From Pampus argenteus (taxonomy: Eukaryota; Chordata; Actinopteri; Scombriformes; Stromateidae), in NCBI GenBank assembly GCA_036937835.1, contig CM072869.1, positions 4,479,501 through 4,543,500 of the forward strand: a stretch of DNA of 64,000 nt, in the 5' to 3' direction. Under the pieces are notes generated by a model, which did not search any database, was not told where the DNA came from, and saw only the letters and a list, made by a program, of their open reading frames with translations. Shown piece by piece: positions 37,774-49,300 of the stretch. The position numbers and the translations under genes were made by a program. Within the stretch, counting starts at the first letter, position 1, and each line of letters opens with the position of its first letter.

Positions 37774-37779
37774 AATAAA
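37774..37779 (+). terminator. ap3b2: Poly(A) signal for ap3b2
   Basis: AATAAA followed within 30 bases by the GT/T-rich stretch GTGTTTTGTGTTTCTTGTTG, the usual downstream element. Confidence 0.6.
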
Positions 37780-39466
37780 AAATACTGATACAGTGTTTTG
37801 TGTTTCTTGTTGCGTTGCATCCCAAAAGATTAAAAAAAAATAGCAGACCGCAGCGCTGATCGATCTCGGTTTTATTAAATGAATGAATGAACACAGAGAA
37901 AAAGGACGTCTGAGATTAACAAAATAAGAGTTTATTTAATAAAAAAACCAACAAAAAACAGACCTTTACATAAGCAGACGGGAACATCCGTTATGTGGTA
38001 ACTCTGAAGTGCTAAAAGTTTATTTGAACCTATTTATTTTTGTATGATTGTGATCTTGGTTTGTGTTTTGCAAAGTAATTCATTAATCCTACGTTGCCTC
38101 TGAAATGTATCTAGACATAAACATGATTTGAAATACAACAGACAAAAGGGGGACATAATGCTTTTTGTGTTTTTTTTTCCTTATAATTTTTATAGTGTTA
38201 TGTTGTCATGTTAAACACAAAGCTTGAGGTGAGTATGTAAAAATGCAGCATTCAAGTCAAAAGCAGACTAGATGTTAAATAAATACTGTCAAAGTATGAA
38301 ATATGCCTTTAAACAAGCTGTATGGACTTCTGTAACGTTATGATGTCATAAATATTTGCCTTGGAAATGAAAGAAACAATTATGAACTAATTTATGTGCA
38401 CTTGTTTTTCAGCTTAGTGTGAGGTCACAGAGGAAATGCTGCTCGGATGTCAGGAAGTAAATTTGTCCACAGTGGACATTACAAATTAACAGGTTGATTT
38501 TATTCAGAGAAAAAACAAAACTCTGTTAGAGCTCCTGAGAGAAGCTTGAGAGATAAAATAAATATAGAGTAAAAATATATTGAAATGGTTTTTGGTACTT
38601 ATAAAACCACAAAAATATGAATATAAAAACTTAAATAAAGTACCAAAAAAGTGTAAAATATAGGAACCTTTTGATAAAAATCCTACAACTACCACTGGTT
38701 ATGCAGCCTCCGGAAGCCCAGGGCAGGTTGGTCAACCAGAACAGATTGGGCTCATCAGGAGGACGACTTTAGACAGACAGACGCTAAAACGGCTGGTTTC
38801 AGACAGGCTGAACTGAGGCGCTGCATAAACATTTGCATTTTCTTTTCAAAACAGACATACTACAAACTTTATTATAGTCATAGACTCCTACCTGTGGATC
38901 ATAAATAGTGAATTATAGTATAACTGAAATTTTTTTTAATGTTTTTTTTTCATATATATATCTTTACTGCCTCTATCAGTCTGAGTAAACAGATAATCAT
39001 ACTACATAACGGCATGAAACATCCTTTTAAGGTCAACGTGAGGGTAAAGTTCAAGGCCCAAGTTTTAAATCTAATCACTGATTATTCTCCAGAAACTGTT
39101 AAAAAAATAAAATAAAAATAATAGGATAGGAAGTTTTCTGTGAAGCCTAAAGACTTTTTAAAGGTGTCCTTGACAGTTCGTACTCTCCTCTGGTAAGGAC
39201 TTTAACTCTCATGAGCTTATAATATACAGTACAGTCGTACTCACTTCTCCTGAATAATAATTCTTGGAGAAAGTGGAGAGAACTTTCTGTCCGTAGACAT
39301 TTTTTTTCTTCTTGGCACCATAAAAAAGGCACAGAGAAAAAGACAGAAGGCACAGGCTTCAAATATCCTCTGGGAGGAACAGAAGATATATATGATTCAA
39401 CAATCCTCCGGTCTGTTTCCGTATGGACGTAAGGAGAATATCTGTAATGTAAAATAATGCGAGTGG
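37780..39466 (-). other. Convergent interval: SV2-like 3' UTR and intergenic spacer
   Basis: Lies between the ap3b2 poly(A) signal and the SV2-like stop codon. It is AT-rich with no supported coding sequence. Candidate minus-strand AATAAA signals (TTTATT on the plus strand) occur at about 37871 and 37931, which would make the two transcripts end almost tail to tail. Confidence 0.45.
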
Positions 39467-39938
39467 TCAGGTGAGCTCCGTCTGTCTGGTTTGTGGGAGG
39501 AAGAGAGCCACAAATCCTCCAGTGAGCAGCAGAGCGGACACCAGCAGAACCGGCACCGCACAGTTTGTGTCCACCAAGTTTCCAAACACTACGTTACCTG
39601 TGATCGCTGCCACTCGGCCCACTCCTGTGAAGAAACCGAGAGCAGAGGACCTGAAAGAAAAGGAAGAGAGAAGACTGCTGATTTGTTTTGAGAACTTTTG
39701 AAAAATCTAATTAATGGTGAAACCTATGCCGCTCTGCTTAATCTGCTTTGTGTTTGGTGGTACCGTAGCTGGGTCGGGTAGAGCTCGGTTCCCAACACGT
39801 CCAGGGCGTTCCAGGCGATCACCGACACGCCGCTGAACACGCAGGACAGGATGAGACTCTGGGTTTTAGTCTTGACCACGTAGATGAGGAAGACGCTGAG
39901 ACTGGACGTCAGCAGGCTGCACGCTGGACGCACAAAAG

Positions 39939-39973
<35 letters not shown>

Positions 39974-42900
39974 TATAAAAAAGGTACCAAAGCAGTTCCT
40001 CTAACAGGAATTTCAATAAGCAAGTATATGAACAAAAGAGGCACAGTGTGGATTAGAAATGCACGATCGAACATTTTCAATGTAAGTTAAAGTTTTTTTT
40101 TTTATAAACCTAAGACTCACACAGCAGTGCTTTTCCTCCGGTGCTGTCCATCACAAGAACAGTGAAGATGTTGCCCGGGAGGTTTGATGCAGCGATGATG
40201 AAGCCCTCTATGTACACTGTCACAAGAAGATGAGTCAGTATAAAGAAACATCCAACCATTGAATTGTTGATTATCACACAGTTAGACAAACACAGTGTCT
40301 AATTCAGCTGAACTCGATGTGTTTGGACTCTGGGAGGAAACGTCACACTAAAGAAAATCTTTGTAGGTAAGTGCTTGGTTATTGCTTGCTTATTTTAACT
40401 TCATCCTCAAACTGCACCGGCTTTTTTTGGACAATGTTTTCCAGCTTCTCTCTAAATTTGCGGTTCATGTTCAGTTCGGTGCTCGCTGAGCGGAAAGAAA
40501 GCCGACAGCAGTAAAATTTGCATAAATTCTTCGTCATCCCAGATACGCACCTGCTGTCTTGACAGGGTAGCAGCTTTGGTTGCTGAGTGGAGACGGACGG
40601 GACACGTCGGCACAGGGCGAGCCGCCGTCCTCGATTCTCGCAAAGAGCTCTGGGAACCACATCCACAGCCCGTAGTAACTACACAATAACACAATAATAA
40701 AATAATTTAATCGACAATTCATCCACCTAAAGTAAATAGAACGGTCTGCTAATACAGAAGATTTTATGCAGTTGTAAGTTACATGTTTGTTAGAGATAAA
40801 AATATTTTCAATGTGTATGGTGTCGATCGAACTGTTTTCAAGCATGACACACCTGCAGTAACAGAAACATAGAAGAAGAGACGCTCCTGACTCCGGGTGG
40901 ATTTCTCACCTGAAGGAGATGCAGTAGAAGACGATGAGCAGAACGAGGCTCCTGGATTTGAGCGGACCGTTAAACATCTGTTTAACAGGCGCCAAGCCCT
41001 GCAAGACAGAAATTATTCAGAATTACATTGACATAAAAGTAGAGCTGTAAATATTAATCATTTTATCGATCAGTTGGTTGACAGAAAATTAATTGTCAAC
41101 TATTTTAATAATCGATTCATTTTTAAGCATGATGTACCAAACATGCTGTTTTTAACTTCTCAAATAATGATGATTTAATACTTTTCTTTGTCATACATGA
41201 TATTAAACTGAATATTTTGGACAAAACAAGACACCTGAAGATGTCGCCTTTGACTCTTGGAAATTGTAGCAGATGTTTATCACCATTTTTATTTAAATCG
41301 AGAAAATAATAGGCAGATTAATTGATACTGAAAACACTTTTATTTTTATATGTTGTATATCCCTAAATTACCATATTAAATCAAATTATGACACAGTAAA
41401 CCTGGGTAGTTTAAGAGATTTTAACCAATTAGTTAACCTGGAACTATTTTAGTAATAATTTAATCGTTTTAATATGTTTCTCCTTTTTATATTCTTCTTT
41501 TTATTTTCATAAAGATCGCGATAAGGCCATAACATCATTTTGACTCCTCTGAATCGTCCGGTCATGATTTGTCTGGATGTGTGCTGATACCTTTTTAATA
41601 ATATCGCCGAGTCGCTCTTTATGTGAGCCCCAAGTTTTTCTCTCGTCCAGTTTCCCTCTTTGCTTCGAGCTGATACACAAACCAAATTCCTGTAAAAGAG
41701 TTTAAAAAAGGCATTAAACTTTCAGTATAGTGGGTTATTATACAAACAATATTGTATATAATATTTTTGTAAATGAATTTAAAACATTTTTGGCCGTGAT
41801 GTCAGTTGTGTCTGCAGTTTATATGTGGGATTTTATCATTTACATCTCTGTTGTTGTACATTTGTGCACCATTTCTATGTTTTAGCATTGCTAACTAAGT
41901 TAAGCACATTCAATTTATACACCAAACAATGCTAATGATACGTACTGGCATATAGAAACAGTATTTAGTTCGTACCGGTAAAGCTTTTCCTTTCCTCCAC
42001 ATGTTCAACTCAGACATCAAGCGAAAGACGTGGATCGCCTCTTCCTCCCGGCCTGCCTGGCAGTATATAGTATATATTTATATATATATATATATATCAA
42101 AGACAGCTCAGAAGAGAAAGCAACATAAGCCCTCGTCTAATGTTAAAATACCTCCATGAGGAACTTGGGGCTTTCAGGCATGAGCAACTTGAAGAGGACG
42201 GCTGAGGTGAGGCTGGGAACAGAGCACAGCACCACAAACACTCTCCAGCTCTGGAAGTGCAGCCGTCCCACAGAGAAATGAGCCCAACTTGAGGGAATCA
42301 CCAACCAGGCCAGACCTGCAGACAAAAACACAAACACTTACTGAACACAGAGTGCTTCGTGTTATCCGTTTCAGAACCCCTGCCAAGATGTTTTAACTCT
42401 TCATGTAGAATTTCATGTCTTTTTGCTTTGGGGCAAGACGCTGTAGAAACATGAGAACGGTAGAAAAGTGGAACAGGGGCTGACTTTAAAGAGGTTGAAA
42501 CTTTGCTTCTGTATCGCATAGACATGACATTTTGTGCTTACATATTCATGTTTGCTCCCACCTGCAGCCAGAATGTTTCCTGCCATCCAGAAGGTCGCCA
42601 GAGCGCTGATCATCGCACCTCTCCTCAGACGGGGCATAAACTCTGAGAAGTACGAGAAGATAACAGGAATCGACCCGCCGACCCTGCAGAGGGGAAAAAA
42701 AGAAGTTCTTATCTCTGAACTGTTTTATTATAAGGTTATATATAGGTTTCAAACTTGCTTGGTTTGTAACTGTATTTGTTTGTTCTTGGTGTTGTAGGGA
42801 TAAAAACCTGTTGGTTGCAGTATAGTGTCTCTAACTGCTGATACTGACTTCATTCAGTTGTGTAGGCGTCAACTAAACGGCGACCACGTAAACAGAAAGA

Positions 42901-44952
42901 TGTAAAATTGAACAACTCATGTCCTCACCCGATGCCGCTGATGAACCGCAGCAGCAGGAAGAGCCAAAACCAAGGAGCTATGCTGGCCAGACTTCCGAAC
43001 AGCCCGTTCACTGTCAGGGACACAACCAAGACCCTGCAGCGCCCCCTCTGGTCAGCCAAGTATCCCCACACATAGCCGCCCACCATCATTCCTAGAAACC
43101 AGGAAAAAAAAAAAAAAAAAGAACATGAAAACCTTTTCACCTGTTTGAAATGTTATGACCAAAAAATAAATAATACATCTGACACCTGACTGACATAGTG
43201 AGACTCTTTCCATCATGTCTTTGTGACTGTAATAAGAAAGAAAAGAAACATAAAGAAAAACATGATAACTGTGATTTACAGTTAAGTTTGGGATATAAAC
43301 ATCCATCAAGCAGATTTAATAGTTTTCATTTAAATTCTAACAACATGCAGCTTGTATCTTTGTGTCCTCTCTACCCTGAACCATCATGTTATGTGTTAGT
43401 AACCAGGGAGGTTTGTGAGGGATACTGGTGGGACGTGGTGATGCTCTGAATATTTTATCCACAGGTGTTCGCTTAAATGCGAGAATTATTATAAAAAAAG
43501 AACGTGTGTGATTCACCGAGGAAAATACTGGCAGTCAGCAGGCCCATGTCTGAGGAGCTCAGCAGCAGATCACAGCGAGCCGTTGGCAAGAGAAAAGACA
43601 CGCAGAGAATTTCAACCGCATCGCTGGCATTGGCCCAGCCGCACGCGACCAACAGCAGCCAGTGGAACAGACCAAAACCTGAGGGTAAGCACATAAACAA
43701 AGAGACAATTTACCCGTTAAGAATCAACAGTAAACAAAACAACAACAAAGTGAATGTTGCACCTCTGTTCACATTACATTTCACTCCTGACATTTAAAAG
43801 CAGGACATACATCTACAGCCAACTGTAACCACGATACCATCAATGTTTTTTTTTATTACCTGCTTCCTCTACTGCTTCCTCAAATGTTAATTTTCTTTGT
43901 GCACTCGCACCAGCATCACGTGTGACGTTTGAGGCACTCCTGTCAAAAATAACTTCACCTAGAAAGCAGCCAAACACATGAGATTCACGGTTTTTAGTCA
44001 TTATTCAAGCTTGTTTTCTGGTTCCAGCTTCTCAGACGTGAGGATTGTGCTGTTTTTTTCTTCGTCATATATGACAGCAAATTGATTTCTGGGCAGTTAG
44101 TCAGACAAAACAAGCAAACTGAAGAGATCAAGGTGTCAAGGAGAAAGCCTGCAAATAAGAGCTTGAGATGTGGGTGCCTAGATAATATTATGTCAGTTAT
44201 ATTTACTTATACATGTGTGTGTATATAATGTATGTATGTATGTATTATGTATATTATACATGTTCATATAAGCAGCATTTTATGTTGACAAGGTACATAC
44301 ATGCTAGCAACTGTGCAATTAATGTAGTTGAGTAAAAAGTACATTCGCATATGAAATGTAGTGGACTACATACTTAGTTACACCACTGTGCATACAGGTG
44401 CGTACAGGTGATTACAGGTGTTAAGTGTGTGTGTGTGTAGTGGGCGGATTCAAAGGTCTAAAACCAGGCAATAAAAATCCATTTTTCAACGTTTCCTCAG
44501 ACAGTGTTTTCCTGTCGAGCTGCGGTTAAAGTATAAAGAAGGAGCCTTGAGTTTAAATTACATCTGCCTGGTTTCTCTCTTCTGGACGGCTGAAGCGTCA
44601 CGTTAACTTCAGGTAAACTTTTAAATACATGTATGTAGACACGGAGGCTTGTGGATTCTGTCTCCCATCACTTACATTATAAGTGCATTATGAAAATGAT
44701 CTAATGGTCAATATGATTCATATGGATATGGATGGATAAATTTGTGAACTTGTCCTTTAAAAGCTGGTTGGCGGAAGAAGCAGCTTATGGTGTGTCTGAA
44801 CGCTAAATTAAAGCTAAAGTTAGTGAAGAGAAGTGATGAAGTGGTGCAACTTCACCTTCTTCATCCGAGTCCAGCTCGTTTAGTTGCAGATGGTCTCCGG
44901 TGAGAAGCGGCTCTCGCGCCTCCGCGTCTCCGGTGTGCGCGTGACGAGACAT
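39467..44952 (-). CDS. SV2-family major facilitator transporter lacking the large luminal domain
   Basis: Twelve-helix MFS protein of the SV2/SVOP group; its substrate is unknown. Thirteen coding exons: 44952-44856, 43958-43860, 43678-43517, 43091-42929, 42683-42562, 42315-42152, 42056-41976, 41689-41591, 40998-40910, 40678-40551, 40216-40121, 39923-39764, 39650-39467. They total 1644 bases, 547 aa, all phases agreeing. A cytosolic acidic N-terminus (LNELDSDEEGE) precedes FEEAVEEAGFGLFHW. The loop 2-3 MFS signature is GYLADQRGRCR and PESPKFLME follows helix 6. SV2-like rather than SVOP-like motifs are GSIPVIFSYFSEF, SFSYYGLWMWFPE, LPGNIF and AWNALDVLGTELYPT. The luminal loop after helix 7 is only about 30 residues (with NQS glycosylation site and Cys) instead of the over 100-residue pentapeptide-rich domain of SV2A/B/C. 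Head to head with snx1. Confidence 0.9.
39944..39971. repeat. (ATT)n microsatellite
   Basis: About nine uninterrupted ATT units in SV2-like intron 11, close to the exon 12 acceptor. Confidence 0.9.
41045..41335 (+). repeat. Dispersed teleost repeat, copy 3
   Basis: Contains CTGTAAATATTAATCATTTT, GACAGAAAATTAATTGTCAA and GGACAAAACAAGACACCTGA, ending near GCAGATTAATTGATACTGAA. Same family and orientation as the copy at 30585. It lies in SV2-like intron 8. Confidence 0.7.
42063..42100. repeat. (TA)n tract
   Basis: TA-rich dinucleotide tract between the acceptor of SV2-like exon 7 and exon 6, only a few bases from the exon 7 acceptor on the minus strand. Confidence 0.8.
44613..44760 (+). repeat. 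Dispersed fish repeat (CCCATCACTTAC ... GTGCATTATGA type), copy 1
   Basis: Shares, in order, TTTAAATACA, CCCATCACTTAC, AAGTGCATTATGA, a TCTAATGGTCAATAT block and a final GAACTTGTCCTTTAA with the element at 56303-56466. It lies in SV2-like intron 1. Confidence 0.75.
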
Positions 44953-45369
44953 CACACCCCTCTAAAAAAAAAACAAAAAAAAAACCGGTCGGATACGTCT
45001 AATATGGCCCCTGTGTAACTGCACCCCTGTTCAATGTTACCGTTTCAACGGCCGCGTCTGTCTCATGACTGCCGAGCCCGCTGCTAAGCTAACCTGACCT
45101 GACAAGAAGGAGGACCAGGAAGTGCCCGTCCAACAGCGTCCTCCCAGTCAGCCACACACACTTTGGTTTACTCACAATATACTGAAGCTCAAACCCAGCC
45201 GTGTTTTCTCCTCACATGAGCAGCGGAAAGGTGAACGCTAACCAATAAAATAAAACACACACATACACACACAGGCGTCAGTCCGAGCGGAGAGCAGAGG
45301 ACAGCCGTTGGTTGACGTTACCTCCGCTTGTGTGTGTGTTTTTTTTTTTAACACAACTAACATTTGAAG
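44953..45369. promoter_or_regulatory. Compact bidirectional promoter between SV2-like gene and snx1
   Basis: Only 417 bases separate the two divergent start codons. The interval has several CpG dinucleotides, no convincing TATA box, and two poly-A/T tracts that flank it (44965-44985 and 45341-45350). A shared core promoter is inferred from the spacing. Confidence 0.6.
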
Positions 45370-46309
45370 ATGGCGACCAGTTCGGAGCGCAGTCCTCCTC
45401 CGTTCCCCGACTCGGAGGAGCAAGATGTGTTGGACGCAGAAGACATTGGAGGAGGCCGAGAGAGTGATGAAGACGACGGGGACGAGCTCTTCATGAGCGC
45501 GGTATGGCCGAGCGAGCTTAACTGACACCTCACGCGACTTTAGCCGCCTCTGATTTGGCTAACTGGCGTTAACGGCTACAGGCAGCTAACGTCAGCGAAG
45601 AAAGCTAATGAGCAAAAGTTTGGGTTTTTTTTTGAGGGGAACATTTAACGTTAGATGCATTTAACGTAAGGATACCGTTAAATATATAGTGTTGACTTCA
45701 CCAACTGCCATGTCATGTCATGTAGTGTCATGTCAGAATTACAACATTGACTTTAGGTTAAATAATCACTGCAACTAGCTTGTTTTGATGTAGAAAATCT
45801 GTCCTATTTACGACTAGCTTTTAGCAGGTTCTGATAATGTTTGACGTGGTTGCAAACCTTCGTTGTGTTATGGATTTTCCTTTCCTTAAAAAGTTGCAGT
45901 ATGGGGAACTGCCTAGCTGTTATTTAATCAGATTGATTATGGAAAAAGAAATTTATAACGCACTTCGTATGTTATTAGATGGATGCTGTCTGTCTTTGAG
46001 GTTGAATCTGAAGGTATCTTCCTCACTAGAGTTTGTGCAGATTTATAAGGCCATGCATGCAGCAAGAATGAGTCTCATCACAGTAATCTGCAGGGGATTA
46101 GGTCTGTGTGCTTTTACTGTAAAAGATAGAGGTGATTGTGTTACTTTAATTGTGCCAGTGGTTCAAATTCAGCGTCTTTTGGAGTCGTGATTAAAAAAAA
46201 CTGGCACGGGCAGCCTGCTGTCATGTGAGCCAGCTGTGGTCACATGGACGGAACCCGGATGTTTTCCCACAGTCAAAGTTCAGAGGACAGATTGGAAAGT
46301 TGCTGTCTT

Positions 46310-46343
<34 letters not shown>

Positions 46344-49300
46344 GCCATGGAAAACATTACTCAGCAGTTGTGTATTTTACATCTAACAGAGTCTGTAGCT
46401 GAAGTTTGTAAATGTACCAGCTGGTGGTTACTTGTGAAATCAGAGTGGTCTCCAACAAAAAAATGCCTTCTTAATTAGTTTATTGTAGATAAATCTGGTG
46501 TTTGCATTATGCATTGCACAACACTGCAGCACTGTGTCAAGAAACAGTTTACACAGTATTACTCAGCTTGATGAAAAGCAAGTACGCCCAAAACCAAATC
46601 ATTGCTTTTGTTAAGTTACAACATACTTTCTTGATTTTTTTTAAAGGAATATTTTTATCATCAGCTACACACAACCAGTAACAAAAATGAAAAATTATCT
46701 TTTTCTCAAAATCAGTACCATGCAAATGAGTATGCAATGGGTAAACAAACATCAATCTGTTCAGTAATAAATCTAAACTCAGGCTCATTCTCCACTAATC
46801 TGCAGGTTATCCTGAAAACTGTTTCAATAGGTTTATATCTGTTTCATTATCCTACTATGTATTAAAACCTTTGAATATCTGATACTATAATATCCATTAA
46901 AGACCTCTTAAAGTTGATAGTTGACGGCTCAAGAAAATTGTGATGGGGCATTTTTCACTATTTGTTAGTTGTAGCCCCAACTAATGTCTCCTCTTCCCTA
47001 TCTCCAGAGCAACCCTCCGCTGACCAAAATGGATCCCACTCTGCCATCTGCCACTCAGCCCGGTGATGTTTTAATAAAGCCTCCCACTGATATCATGAAC
47101 GATCCTTTAATTGAACCCGTCGGCAGCCAAACAGAAACCAAACCAGCCAGTGAAGTTGTGAGCGAGCCCTCAGATGATTTTGTCGACCTAACAAACAACC
47201 TGATGACTCCTGATGACACAATCTTGGCTGTAAGTGCAGATGCAGTAAAAGACTCAACTGAAATCCCTTTAGATGAACCCTCGGATGATTTTGTAGATTT
47301 ATTGGGAAGTGAAACTGAAGCACAGCGAGAGGAAGTCGTGGTTGCAGATGTTTCTGTTGGTGCAGAAATGGATAAAAGCAAAGTGACGGGCAGTGTCACA
47401 AATCCACTTGATGATGCTCAACAGGAAGTAAAAGAAATATTCGCTGCCCCAATTATCGACATAACCAGTGATTTGTCAGCAAATCATTCACAACAGCCAC
47501 CCGGCAGTGACAAAATCGTTGACCCTTTGGTTGACTTTCTTAGTGATCCTCCGCCTGCTGAGGCCAAAAAAACCAGCCCCAGGTCAGATCTGTTTGAAGA
47601 CGAGGGAAGCGACTTGTTCGCAGAACCATTTCAGACTAAATCTGCCAAGCAGCCACAGAAAAGCCTCTTCGGTGAACCTGACGAGGATCTGTTCGGCGAG
47701 CCGCTGGGCGCCACCACAAAAAAACCCTTCAGCAAGGAGCAGAAGGACAAACCTGTCACAACCAAGGCTGCTGGCGGCAGCGGTGGCAGCCTCTGCAGTG
47801 GGCCTCTGCAAGAGAGTGACCAGGGAGAGCCTGCCGACATCTTCACTGAGGAAGCCGTGGCCACAGCGGCCAGCGTCAGCAGCCGCGTCAACTCCAAGAC
47901 TAATGGAGTCCACTCTGAAGAAAACACGGACATATTCGCTGGTGGGTTTCTTTTTAGTGACAGGATTTATCTGTGGTCATATGTTCCAAAATTCAGCAAC
48001 TAGTCTTGGTATTTCAGATGTTACTTTATTGTTCTCAAGTGGGAATATGTCTTACCGTCAGATAAAACACAAAACATACACAGATGTTGTCACCATCACC
48101 ATCGTCACCCACAGATATTCCTGACGACAGGTGACTGAAGCACCGTAGGTCCATGTGACCATTTACAAGCACCAGTTCACATGCGATTGAAGAGGCTATG
48201 AACTTTTTATTTTTGTGTGTGTGTGTGTGACAGGTCAAAGTCAAAAGCTTTATTATCACATAGATAAATCGCATAAAGAAACAAGTTGCACTTTACAAGA
48301 CATTTACCAAGACTTTCATACCAAGAGAAGTTAGACACAAAATAGTGTGTAATCAGGTGTGTAGGAGAAGTGACGGACTCCTACACACTGACAGCACAGA
48401 TTTAAATAAAGGTGGTTTCTTGAGTACATTTTGTGCTGACAGTGTACGACTCAGTCTGCCACTTGCAATAAAAAACCCTATAAAAACCAACTCCTGTAAA
48501 TTAAAGTTAAACTGTGATTAAAAGTGTTTTCCCTCTGACTCCTAGTCAGTATTTTGCTTTTGTATCCTATTTGCAGCTAATGTTTTGTTTTTTTCCTTAC
48601 AGAAGCCACAGTGGAGCTTTCTCTCGACAGTCCGCGGAATGAGAGAAAGAAGGACGTGACTCCCAAACCGTCTGCATCCGCCGCCTCTCTGTCAGCGGCT
48701 GCCAGCCTGGTCAAGCCTCAGGCTGCTGCCCTGGAGGAGGTACGTGCACGTCCAACCCCAGAGTCACATTCCCTGTATAACTGCAACAAAGTGAAGACTG
48801 TTCAAGTAGAAATCAAGTAATTTGTTATTTCTGCGCTGGTTCATTTATTTAAAAAATAAGAAGGTGGGAATATAAAGTTGTTCGTATTCATGTTTGAGGC
48901 AGTTTGTCATCCTACCAGAACAAATAATTCTCACTTTTTGTACAGAAACTGTTCTAGAGTTTGAAAAAAAATCACAATTCTGCTGTGTTGACTATACAAT
49001 GACTGGAAGATTATTGTGAAGTCTCACTTTCTGTTCAATGTTTCAGTTGGAAGAAGTGGAAGAAGCAGAGGAGGAAGACAAATTTGAAATATTTGTCTCT
49101 GTCACCAACCCTGAAAAAATAGGTGAGATTTATTTTTATTCCGTTTGGATTAAATGGTGTATTTGGGTTTTTATCCCGAGGTACACGAGTCCTTCATTTG
49201 ACTATTTTAAACTTCTGAAAAAGACAAAGAAACAAGGGATAGAAAGTGATATAAAACAGTAGCATAAAGTCCCTCAGCAGCTCGCTTTAGATGATATTCT

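Larger units (their letters stand above)
35699..37779 (+). other. ap3b2: ap3b2 3' UTR (inferred)
   Basis: Sequence downstream of the TGA at 35696-35698 with no further coding signal until an AATAAA followed by a GT-rich stretch. It includes a (GT)n tract at 36777-36797 and a reversed copy of the dispersed repeat at 36905-37095. The extent is inferred from the poly(A) signal. Confidence 0.55.

Noticed and set aside
45837..46190. 117-codon open frame in snx1 intron 1, plus strand
   Set aside because: No recognisable domain, no splice context, AT-rich intron composition and no partner exon.
47055..47933. Several long antisense frames opposite snx1 exon 2
   Set aside because: Shadows of the acidic coding exon on the other strand; low-complexity Ser/Thr/Val products.
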